Origin: Ceratotherium simum simum
Lineage: Eukaryota > Chordata > Mammalia > Perissodactyla > Rhinocerotidae
Direction: 5' to 3'
Assembly: GCF_000283155.1 (NCBI RefSeq)
Contig: NW_004454281.1
Coordinates: 364,259-428,258, forward strand
Length of the DNA stretch: 64,000 bases
Numbering within the stretch: the stretch's first letter is position 1; each line of letters starts with the position of its first letter. This document shows, piece by piece, positions 36,583 through 48,500 of this stretch. A model generated the notes under the pieces. That model was given only the letters and a program-made list of their open reading frames with translations, did not search any database and had not been told where the DNA came from. Position numbers and translations under genes: made by a program.

Positions 36583-39500
36583 GTAACAGCCCGGTGATTC
36601 AGGAAGGGTGAAAACAGCCAAGTGGGGAAACAGTCAAGGGACCCTGGTGGACCACAAGCCAGCATGCGATGGCTTATTGCAAGACCTCCTGGGGCCTCTG
36701 GGGAGGGGAGAAAAATGGGATCCTAAGGGGGCTAGAAGTCTCACTTGGATGTGCAGAGCACCATGTGATGAATGGGCAGGACACAGCCCACCCACCCCTC
36801 AGAACACCACCCTCCACTCAAGTGAGCCCTCAGGGCCCAGGCAGCTGGGCAGGGTCTGTTCCAGGCAGCTCCACAGCCAGCCTGGTGACACTGAGGGTTT
36901 TGCCAGCCCTCGAGTCTCCCTGCCATGGTGTTTTCCTTCGTTGCGTGCATCAGTGAGTCAGCCCCAGGGGAAGGCCCGAGCAAGGCCCCAGACCCTGCCT
37001 GCAGCTCAAAGGGTGACCTGGCAGCCTCAGTTTCCCCACTGGCCGTTGCGCTCAGACTGGGCTCAGGCCCCTGCTCAGCCCCGGGAGGTGTGGAGCCCTG
37101 TCTGCTCTGTGGCCTGGCCCTGGTGCGTACTCTGGAGTCAGACAGCCTGGCCTCCCCACCCCTTCCCCCTGCTGTGCCCAGTACCTAACCTGCAGACGGG
37201 GCGGACAAGCACCTGGCTCACAGGCTGGGGGCAGGAGGAGGAAACGCAGGAGGCCTGGACTTTGCTGTGATCACTGCGGTTCCTGTTATTGACTGAGGCA
37301 CAGGGCCGGGGACAGGCAGGGCGGAGCTGTCCCAGGAGCTGTGGGAAGCGGTGGACCCCTGGGTGGAAGCTCACCCCACAGGCCTCCCACTCTTGCCCCT
37401 CCTCACCACTAGGAGGTGGCCTGGGAGGCTGCAGCCTGCTGAGTCCCCTGGGCTCCTCACAGAGTGACCCTAGAGGGCCCTCCTACCCGGCTCCTCAGTG
37501 TCCCCAGCTCAGCTCCCCGAGCAGGGGCAGCATCGTTGCCCTCCTAAACCTGGCAGTCAGACCTCCTCCCAACGTGTTCCCCAGCACGTGCACACCTCCC
37601 TTCTCTGGTCCACTGCGCCCCAGCTCCAGGGAACCAGACAGGCTGTGGATGCGGGCCCAGCACACACATGCTGGTGGCTTGGGGCAGCCTGGGCCCCTGT
37701 GGCTGGAGACAAAGGGAGCAAGGTGCTGGTCTCGGCTGACACTGGTCCAGGGGACTAGCCTCGCCTAGCTGGGACATGTGGGGCTCAGAAGCAGTGGCCC
37801 ATGTCAGGCTGGGGGACCTGGCAAGTGCCCACCCCAAGCCTCGGTGTCCTCATCTGCCAGTGGCTGATCCACACATGCAGCCCAGCATGGTACACAGTTG
37901 GAGCCAAAGCCATGTCTCCAGAGGGCTAGACCCTCTGGCAGCCTCCACCATTGGGGAGCTGTCTTTCTAAGCCCTCTGGTGTTGAGGTGGGCTACACAGC
38001 CAGTCCACAGGAGGCTGGGACTGAGGTGGGGTCGGTCGAGGTGGGGTCGGTCTAGGTGTGAGGCCCACCCCTGCTGTCCGCTGGACCCCAGGCACTCCAA
38101 AGGATGAGGCCTGTACCCGCAAACCTGGAGGGGAGCAAAACAGCCAGCTGGGCCACATGGGGACAGTGTCAGTCAGTGACCCCAAGGCTGCCCCTGAGGA
38201 AAGGGCTCCAGCCTCCAGCCCAGAGGGCATCACTGAGGGTTGATGTCCCCAAAGGAAGATGTTCCCATAGGCTGGAGCAGTCCTGGCCTCCTGAGGGGTA
38301 AGGACTGAGGACCTCAGGCCACCACCCTACCCCACCCGCTGTCCCTCCCCACCCAAGGCCCTCGCAGCCTGCCCTAGGTTTTCTGTCTCTTGGGAGGAGA
38401 TGGTTTTCTCAGGCTGAGATCTGAGAGAGCATGTGTTCCTGGGGCTGTGACTGGACTGGTAGGGCTGATGGGGACGCTGGGTGAGGGGGGGCCACATCCA
38501 GCTGGCCAGGCCTGGCAGCCTCAATGCCCAGCCTGCTTCCCAGATTCATCTCAGCATAAGGAGCCTAGTGACTTGCCTGCTGAGCCACAGGGCTGCCTGG
38601 AGCTGGTCCTCAGGAGGGAGCCGGGGTCTGCAAAATCCAGGGGCCAGGGGCAAGGCAGGGAGCTGGACCAGGGGGTTGAGAGGCCAGGGGTTACTGCTGC
38701 TCTGTCCCCCAGGCTGCTCTAGTCCTGGATGCCTGCCTTTCCTCCTCCAACAGGAAGAGTCCCCTCCTCCAGACTCCTGGCTGGAGCAGGGCTGGCCCTC
38801 ACCCAGGATTTGGGGGGTGGACACTTTTAGGGACCTGCTAGCCTCAGATTAGGCCAAGGTGGGTATGTGACTGGGGCGCTAGCAGCTGGGGAAATTGGGG
38901 AGAAGACAAACAGCTCAAATGTAAGCATCCAGGCCAGGTTCCCTCAGGGCAGCAGTCCAGTCCTCCTGCTCCTGCGCAGGTGGCTCCATGGGTAGAAGAT
39001 GCAGGGGGCAGTGGTCAAAGCAACTTATCCCTGTGCAAGTAGGGAAACTGAGGCTTAGAGGGACATACAGTGGACACCCAGAGTGCTTGAGCATGCTGAC
39101 TATATGGCCTGTGTACATGGCATGTTGTGGAAGCAGAGAGTGGCCCCAGAGATGGCTTGGTTTCTGAGTGGGATCTGGGAAGAAACAGGTGGGAGGCAGG
39201 AGGCCCAGGCCCGGGCCCTCTCTTCCCCCATCCATTGAACCTCCCTGGGCTGGCCCCCTCTGTTCAGAGGGGGGCTTCCTTGTTTATGATGTGAGAGCTG
39301 TTGGCTTGCCTCTGTGGGGTAATGACCCAAGAGGTGGCCCCAGCCACAGCCCAGCCCTTCCCCTGTGTCTGCGTTCACCCCAACAGAGCCAGACTCTCTT
39401 CACGGGGGCTGCTGGGGGAGTGCACCTGACAGGGGAACCCCTGACTAACCAGCTACACTGACGCCCCAGCCACCACTTCCCGGTAGATCACAGGCATGGA

Positions 39501-42500
39501 GGAGAGGATCTGAGGCCAGCTCTGCCCATGACCTTTCACCCAGGGTCACCCAATACTTGGGTTCCCCAGTCCGCTGTTTGTTCTCTGACACTCCTCAGAG
39601 AGTGGGGGGACCCTGGGCCTCTGTGTCTTGATGGGGAGAACCCAAGACAAAGGGGGTCAGTGCACAGCCATTTGCCAGGTCCCAGTGGAGCTCTGTGGGG
39701 ACACTTCTTTGGGGGGACTGTGGTGAGGGGTGGGCTGGAGTCTGGGGCTGGATCTGGGAGACCTGAGAGATCTTGCAGTGTAACTACTGTCTCATCGGCC
39801 CCCACTTCACAAAAGGGGAAACTGAGTCGCAGCCAGGATGAGCAGCTCGTGCCAGTGAGGGTGGCCTTGTGCTCTGTCCATGGCCGCACTGGCTTCTGCT
39901 CTGCCAGAACTCAGTTTCCCCAACTCCACAGGGGGAGGGGCGTGTGAACCCCTTTACCGGGGGCAAACCGAGGCCTGGGGAGGAGGCCAAAGTTACTCGG
40001 CGGGAAAATGTCACCCCCGCGGGATGGCCGTAGGGAGGGGCGAAGAACCCTGAGCGGCTGCGGGAGACTTAGGGGCGACCCGGCCGGCCGGCAGGAGAGC
40101 GCCGCCCCGCCCGCCCGGGCGCGGCCCCGCCCGNNNNNNNNNNNNNNNNNNNNNNNNNNNNNNNNNNNNNNNNNNNNNNNNNNNNNNNNNNNNNNNNNNN
40201 NNNNNNNNNNNNNNNNNNNNNNNNNNNNNNNNNNNNNNNNNNNNNNNNNNNNNNNNNNNNNNNNNNNNNNNNNNNNNNNNNNNNNNNNNNNNNNNNNNNN
40301 NNNNNTGCTGCCGCCCGCGCCGGCCCGCGCCCCCGAGCTCGGCCCGATGCCGGCCGAGCTCAGACAGGTTGGAGGGAACTTGTCCCGGGCGCGGGGGCAC
40401 CGTCCCGGGGGCTCGGCGGCGGAGGGCGGGGCGCCGGCCTTCCCGAGAGGACCGCTTTTGTTCCGCGGAGCCGCCGTCGGGAGGCGGCTATTGTCTGGGC
40501 TCCGGCCGGCGCGTCTGGCCCCGGGGCCAGGCGGGGTGGCGGAGTGAGCGCGCCGCCCTGGGGGTGTGTGCAAGGCGCGGGAGGGGCCGCGGGGTCTCCA
40601 GTGCCCCTCCCCGGCGGCCGGGTCCCGGGGCCCCGGGCGGCGCGACCCTGCGCGGGGAGCGGGTGCGGAACCAGGTGGGCTCGCTCCCGGCCCGGCGCCC
40701 AGGACAGGTGCTGGAGCCGGGGGTAGGGGGTGACGGCCTTCCCGAGCCCAGCCCACATCCATGAGCCATACTGTGGCTCAAATCCCGCCAGCTCCCCCCG
40801 CCCCAGGCTCCTCCACCTCTGGGGCAGTCAGTGGCCAGACCCTGGGGGCCGCAGCAGGGGCACACAGCACGCAGGGGCTCTCTATGCGGGAGGTAGGCCG
40901 AGTCTGGAGAGGCCAGCCCCGCTGGGACTCCATTCCCCCTGGGGGCTCTTCGGCCTCCCCTCCCTTCGCGTTCCCGACGCGGGTCCGACACTGGGGACCT
41001 GCGAAGGAGCTTCCGGAGCTTTAATGGAAGCCCTGTCTGCGCGGCAGCCACGTGAAGGGGGCTGGGGGACGCCCTGCCCGCATGGAGAGGTGGGATAGGG
41101 TCTCCGAGGAAAACCCCGGGCAGCTGGCCTCCCAGTACTGGGGTTGAGTACTGGGCATGGGGGCAGCCTGCACTCTTTGCTCAGAGGGGGCGGGGTCCGG
41201 GAAGGAGCGAGGAGACAGGCCCCTTGTGGTGGGAAGTAGGTCACCCACACCCCGGCCCACCTAGACAGCTGAGTCCCTGCTTGCTGTGTGTCCCTGCTGC
41301 GGCCCCCAGGGTCTGGCCACTGACTGCCCCAGAGATGGAGGAGCCAGGAGCGGGGGCAGGGGGGAGTAGGCTGGCGGGATTTGAGCCACAGTATGGCTCA
41401 TGGATGTGGGCTGGGCTCAGGGAAGCTGGGGTAGGTGACAGCCAGCCCTCCTTTCCCTCCCCTACAAGCCTGCTCCCCCCAGCCTGCTGGGCCCCTGCAC
41501 CCCCTTGGCCTCTCTGCCACTCAGCATGGCAGGTGGACTGCTGCTGCTGAGGGATGAGCTCCTGTCTGCCAGGGCTGGGGAGAGGCGGTGGACCCCAAGG
41601 GAGAGGGCATCTGTGGTGGCCAAGGGCTTGCTCCCTGGTAGGAGATGCAAGCCTGGCTTGTCCTGGACTCCATGCAGGATGGGCATGCTGGTTGGAGGGC
41701 TGTCACTTCTCCACTCCTCCATTCATTTGTCCAGCGTAGCCGTCTTGTGCCCTCTGGGGGCCTGGCCCTCGGAGTTGTGGGAGCCAGGTGTGGGATCCCA
41801 CCTTAATCTGTACCCTGTGTGTGCTGGTGGGGCCATGGGCAGAGTGAGGCACTTGCCTCACAGTTTGTTCTTTATGATACAGACCGTGGGTGCTTATCTG
41901 CCAAGTGCAGGCGGGGTAGGTAAATCGATGCCTCCAGGACCTCAGTCCAGCCCCCCAGTAAAACTTGGCTTGTTTTCTCTGTTCCCTCCCTCTGCCATTC
42001 CCACATGCACTCTGGAGGCTGTTGTGGGCTTTTGCCCAGGTGGCAGCCCCTCTGCATTGTCCCACACCTCGCTTTTCTGCTCCCCACGCTCCACGGGTCT
42101 GGCCGCAAAGGCGCTACCCAGCCTGTCCCACCGCCTTGACCCCTGGGTCCTTCCCGTTTCTGCACAAAGAAGCTGAGCCCCAGGGTTGTGACGGGGCCCA
42201 GGGCCCTCGCACCGTGCTCGGTCCTCTGCTTCTGGGGACCCTTTTGAGAGCAGTGGCGGGTGGTTGGGTCCACCTTTCTGGGGTACCGGCCACTCCAGCC
42301 CCTGGCTTGGAGTCTTGTGCCAGGCCCATCCCACAAGTTCAAGGAAGCTCAGGGGAAACTCCAGGCCTGGACAGCAGCCCCTTCCTGGGTCAGGCCCGGT
42401 GGCTGTGGATCAGCTGGACCATGGATGGGAGTGCTGTGGGACAGATTTGGGCCCTGGAGGTTGGTGATGGGAGGCTGGGCAGTGGTCCCAGCGAGAGGGG

Positions 42501-45500
42501 CAAGGATGAGGCCAGCTCGGGAAGGGATGACAAGAGACAGCTGACAGGACGTGGCAAGATTTGGGTTGTGGAGGAAGGCTGGGGGTGGTGTTTCAGTCTG
42601 ATGTCTAAGGTGCAGAGGGAACCTGGGGCTGCAGAGCCATGGGTTCCTGAGGGTGCACCAGTCTGGGTAGGTGGACATGGGACATGGGGCCATAGAGCAG
42701 GGACTTAAGGCTGGATGAGGATCCATGCACCCTGGTCAGCTGCCTCTGTTGAGCGCCGACTGTGTGCTGGTCGTTAGCCCACGATCCCACGTCCTGGCCC
42801 TGAAGGTGTTGCAGAGGCCCGAGCCACGGGTCCACTTTGGGCCTCTCCCTACCCTAGGCCTCAGTTCTGCCATCTGCTGCCTGCTCTGAGACCCCGCAGT
42901 GGACGTCTGGGTGGGTGGTTGAGGGAGGGGATGGGGATGTGTGCATGTGCGAGTGCCTCTGGGGGCAGTGGGTGCTGTTAGGAGAGCACGCAGATTGATG
43001 TGCTCGGACCTGTGGGCTGGGCTGGGTGCTCATGCACACGCGTGTACATGTACCTGTCCCTGTGGGAGGGACCAGGTACGTGCATGTGTGTGTCCAGGTC
43101 CTTGTCTGCGTCTGTGTGCCCAGGCATGTGTAACGGGGCCAGACCTTCCCATGATCACCAGCTGACTCACGCTCCCGCCCGCCTGCCCGCACGTGTGAAA
43201 TCATTGCCCATTTTTAGCTCCCTGAGGTCATGTGCCAGCAGGGGCTCTTGGGGCCCCGGGATCCCGCTGCAAGGCTGCCCAGGCTGGGTGTTAGTGGGCG
43301 ATGCTGCAGGGTTGCCAGGCCTTGTTGGGGGCCCCTGGCTCTCCTGGGCCCCGCATCCCCTCATCCCCCCAACTCTGCAATGTCAGACCGTCACCACAGG
43401 CTGGAGTGAGAAGAATAAGCTGGGCCTCATAGTGGCATTGAGGTCCAAGATGGGCTTCTCCCTCCTCACTGCCACTGGCTAGCTAGGGAGTAGGGGGCTC
43501 TTCTCTGAGAGTTAATATATGCAGATGTATTATTATACTACTATACATTGTAGTCCTAAGGGGTCATGGCCCACCGGCAGTGTCCCCAACATTCCCGGGT
43601 CCTCTTAAGTCTGTCTTGCTCCTCCCCTTCCCCCCTCCCCGCACTTGCAGCCCCTGGGCCCCAGCAGAGAGAGCTCAGCCCCTGCCACACATTTGCTCCC
43701 GCAGTTCCCAAATACAGATGGGGCATCTGAGGCCTTGGCGGCAGTGACAGGCTGTCCCTGAACTTCTTCCTGCTCCAGAACCGTCCCAGCTCCCCAGTGC
43801 CCTGAAGTGCAGGCTGCCCTGCATGGCAGCCCACCAGTGTGCCCCCACTCTGGGCCTCAGTTTACTTTTCTTTCCCTGAGAACAGTGTTTCTCCTTCCTG
43901 GCCAGGTCCCCAACAGGCATTCCACGCACATCCCAAGACTGAGAAGGTGGTAACCAAGGCCACCTGAGGGGCGAGGTGTGACTGAAAGGCTTTGCAAAAT
44001 TGCCTTCCCTGTGGGTGCCTGAGGTTCCCAATTAGGAGACTGTGAGGTCCAGGTGAATGCCGCCCCTCTGTCAGGTGTCTTTCCCTTTTCATAAAATCAC
44101 GAGTTGTCCTCTGAGGCCCTGCTTCTGGGAGAGGGGGTTGCATTCTGTGGCCTCTTTCTTCCTGTGTCACCAGAGCCCGAGGGATGCTCCTGTCCTAACA
44201 TGTTGGTGCAGGCCTCTTCCTGGACCCCTGAAGAGGCTGCAGGAGCCTAGAACCTCAACACCCCTTGCAGCTCCAGGGGTCAAGCATTCCTTCAGGACAG
44301 GACTTCAACCTGGGGAAGCTTCCCGCCCTGGGGTCTGCAGGAGGCAGGCCCTACAGGCAGCTCTGGGCGCCTTGCACAGCTCCCAAGCCTAAGGACAGGA
44401 GCAGAGTAGGGCTCCGATGCCAGGCAGGTGAGGATGTGAGCTGCTGGCCTTCCCTGGGCTCTCCTCTGCGTTTGTGCAGGCCTCGGGGCCAGGGGCCCGG
44501 GCAAGGGACCCATCCTGCAAGGCACAGGGCCTGGGCTGTGGAGCAGGGCCTGTCCTCCTGCTGACCCCGCCCCGGCTGCCTGCCCACCGCGGCTGGGATT
44601 TCATCCCCTACCCATCCTGGCCAGGTGCTGATCCCAGGACGTTGGTGCTGTGCAGGGGACCCACCTGGTCAGAAGCCAGGGGTAGACTGTGGCTCTCAGA
44701 CTCCTGTGCCACTCAGCGCAGCAGGGCTCTGGCCTAGCTCTGCTGTGGGCCAGTCTGTCCTCTTTGAGCCTCAGTTTCTCCACTGGCCGGTAGGCATGTG
44801 GACCTTAGAAAGCCCTCTGTCCAGAGATCGTCTTGCCTGGAATTCCCCATGGTCATACCCTACAGGGACCGGATGGCAAGGGGAGCCACAGGTTGAGAAT
44901 GAGGCAAGTGGCCAAGAGCCGAGGAGACCTGGGGAGTGTGCAGCGAGAGGACACAGGATTCCTGTCAAGGACCAGCTGGGTCCCCTCGGCCTGAATCTAC
45001 CCTCTCTGGGCCCTGATATGACACCCAGGGTCTTGGTGGGGAACACTGGCCACTGGCCCGAGCGAGGTAGGGCCAGGCTGTGCCCATCAACACCCCAAGA
45101 GTGTCCGGGCTGGAAGGAGCGAGGGTGTGTTGGTGCTCTGAGCGCACAGGGCATTCTGGAAGCTGAGTATTTCTGTCCTATGAGGGTGTCTGGCTGGCCT
45201 TGGGGACGGCAGGAGCCTAGGTGTGCTCCAGGGAGTCAGTGCGCGGTGCTGCAACTGTCCCCCCAAGGCCTCTGCACCACGGTTTCTGGGGCGAGGCAGG
45301 GAGGAGGCCCAGACACCAGGAGGGCCCAGCCAGGGGTGGCGAGCAGTGTTGGGAGAGCATCCTCCCGGCCTCCAGAAGCCTGTGGCAGCCAGACTCTGGA
45401 ACTCAGACAGGGCTGCCCAAGACTGCACCACTGGGGTCCAGGGCCTTATTTGCCAGCTCATCCCGCGGAGGCCCTGGAATGGGGGGACACGTCTCCAGGG

Positions 45501-48500
45501 CCCCATGAGATGGGGCGATAGGGCAAGGTCAGCCCCTCGGCACTTAGAGGCAGGAACATGCTACTGCCTTCACCAGCTGGGGCTGAGACAGCCCTGGGGT
45601 CGGTGGGTTCCAGGGCAGGGAAGAAGGCCCTCTGGCGTCCAGGCCAGTGCGAGGATCGGCACTCCAGGGCAGGGTGAGCAGTGGGTCCTTCCACTGATGC
45701 CCACCCCCTTCACCCAGGAGCAGAGCCCGGGCAGCCAGGCCTCACTGGCCACCATGCCGGAGGCACCCGAAGTGCTGGAGGAGACAGTGACAGTGGAGGA
45801 GGACCCTGGCACGCCCACCTCCCATGTGTCCATTGTCACGTCAGAAGACGGCACTACCCGGCGCACTGAGACCAAGGTACGACTGGGCCCAGGCGGCGGG
45901 CACGTCGGCTTTGCAGCCGCAGTTGTCCTGTTTGCTGAGTGGGCGCCTGTCCCGGCCTCCCAGGGGCTGCCCATTGTTTGGGTGGAAAACTGAGGCCACC
46001 CTGGCCCCACTGGGGCAGTGTCTGAGCCCCTTGGGCTGCCCAGCCCACTGGCCATCCGCTTACCCACCAGGTCACCAAGACAGTCAAGACGGTGACCACA
46101 CGAACAGTGCGCCAGGTGCCTGTGGGCCCAGACGGCCTCCCCCTGTTGGATGGCGGCCCCCCACTAGGCCCCTTTGCCGATGGCCCCCTGGACCGGCACT
46201 TCTTGCTGCTCGGGGGAGGCCCGGCAGCCACACTCTCCCGTGCCTACCTCAGCAGTGGGAGCGGCTTTCCCGACGGCCCCGAGACCCGTGACGTCCCCAG
46301 CTATGGCAGCCTGTCCCGTGGGCTGGGCGTGCGGCCCTCGCGTGGTGGCCCCCTTGGCCCAGGCCCTGGTGATGGCTGCTTCACACTGCCTGGCCGCCGT
46401 GAGGCCTTCCCCGTGGGCCCTGAGCCTGTGCCACCAGCTGGCCGCTCCCAGCCTGAGCGCTTCCAGGCAGAGCCCTATGGCTTGGAGGATGACACGCGCA
46501 GCCTGGCTGCTGACGACGAGGGTGGCCCGGACCTGGAGCCTGACTATGGCACCACCATGAGAAGGAGGCCTGACTGTGGGCGGGGCCTTCGCACCAGGTG
46601 AGTACCTTGTGCCCTGCCTCCGCCTCCAGGAAGTCTGCCTTCCATTCCTCCGCCACAGAGTACCCCACAGGTAGTCTAGCTGCTGAGGCCAAGTTAGTCA
46701 TGCACACATTAGTTTGAGTTGGCCTCGCCTCTTCTCAAGGACAGCAACAAGGGAAGGCTTTGGGATGGTGAACGTTGTACTGGGCACCGTCCCTGCGGTC
46801 TGGGGCATGAGAGAAGCTGGTGATGGTGCCTGACACTTGCTCCAGCCAGATGGCCATGAAGACACGAGCACAAGAGGCTCAGGGCGTTTCTCTGAGCTGG
46901 AGGCCCCAGCCTCTCCCCAGGACTCAGTTTCCCCCATGCTCAGTAGCAACCAGAACCCATGCCCCCCGGCCCTTCCTGGCGCTGCCTCTGGTTCTGTCCT
47001 CTCTGCCCTCAGGTTGACTGTCTATAGAGTGGGAACATGACCACAGCCTGGGTCTGGATTACGCTGCATGACCATGGGCTAGACACCTGATACCTCCTGG
47101 CCGCAATCCTTCCCCTAGGAAGCAGATTTGATGGTGACAGCCCACAAGGACATGTTGTGCCCTGGGGGACTAGTGGCCTGAATGCCCTTCAGATCCTCTC
47201 ACCAGGATGGCCATTTGCAGGGAAGGTCACCTCCTGCCCCCACATCCTGGCACCAGCCAGACATGTGCCTCATGGGAAGGTGGCACCCCCAGTTGTGGAC
47301 AAATGTTTCATAGAAATACATTTAGCTCAGAGTCGGGGAACACTGCCTGGTGGTGGGAGTGAGTGAACTCTCTGTCTGGGAGGGATACAAGCCCTATGAC
47401 GATTGGCTGGGGTTTGGCTCTGTCGTTGGCTCTGAGCCAGTTCTTGCTGGGCGGGGTCTGACTCTCAGCACCCACCCAGTGCTTGGGGACAGTGCTCTAG
47501 GCCCAGCTCCTGCCTCCATAGGTTCATGGTCCCCTGGGGCAGGGCTGGCAGCCGCCGAGAAGGCGTTCCAATCCCCTGCTCTCCTGCACAGGGCCCGTGA
47601 GGACGTGGCGGATGATAGCGGTGAGCTGATGGAGGAGCGGCCCCCGTTCCCGGCCATGACTGCACCCCTCGCCCAGCCAGAACGGGGCAGCCTGGGTAGC
47701 CTGGACCAGGTGGTGCGGCACTCACCCTCAGTTGACAGTGCCCGCAAGGAGCCGCGCTGGCGGGACCCGGAGCTGCCTGAGGTTCTGGCCATGCTGCAGC
47801 ACCCTGTGGACCCCGTGAAGGCCAACGCGGCCGCCTACCTGCAGCACCTGTGCTTTGAGAACGAGGGTGTCAAGCGTCGCGTGCGGCAGCTGCGGGGGCT
47901 GCCTCTGCTTGTGGCCCTGCTGGACCACCCGAGGGCGGAGGTGCGGCGACGGGCCTGCGGGGCTCTGCGGAACCTCTCCTATGGCCGAGACACCGACAAC
48001 AAGGCTGCCATCCGGGACTGCGGCGGCGTGCCCGCCTTGGTGCGCCTGCTGCGGGCCGCTCGAGACAACGAGGTCCGCGAGCTCGTCACAGGTGAGTGGC
48101 GCCCAGCTGCCCTGCATCCCCCAGGAAGAGAGGAGAGCAGGGCTCGGCCAGGGAAAGCACCCCATTTAGTCAGGCGTCCCAGCTGCCGGGGCAGGTTCCC
48201 AGTCTCTCTGCCTCTGACTTCGCTGCCACAGGTGGGGCTGGTGCCGGGCTCCTCAGGAGGCCCCCTCCTCACCTGGCCCCATGTCCCCATGAAAACTCCT
48301 CCGGGTCCAGCCTCCCTGGTCCCACCCCAACAGGGCAGTGGTGGAGATTGTGCCTTGTGGGACCCAAGTGGCCAGGCAGGGTCACGTGACCACCTCTTGG
48401 CATGGCCCCAGGAGTGGTAGTCCCACCTGCCCACGTGGCTGGGAAGGGGTGGGGAAGAGAAGGCACCTACTGTGTCCAGCCCCAGGTCCTTGCCAGTCCC

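Larger units (their letters stand above)
36583..45717 (+). other. ARVCF: ARVCF intron between coding exons 1 and 2
   Basis: This 9.1-kb intron contains no further recognisable coding exon. It holds a CpG island with a gap and an inverted repeat (39.9-41.4 kb), a 15-bp tandem pair at 38.0 kb, MIR-like pieces at about 39.0-39.06 and 39.78-39.85 kb, and a GT-rich stretch at about 42.93-43.15 kb. The island means part of this intron may be the 5' flank of a shorter ARVCF transcript. Confidence 0.8.

Noticed and set aside
40008..40762. Long frames spanning the 172-N gap.
   Set aside because: They include the unknown bases and lie in CpG-island sequence, so they cannot be evaluated.
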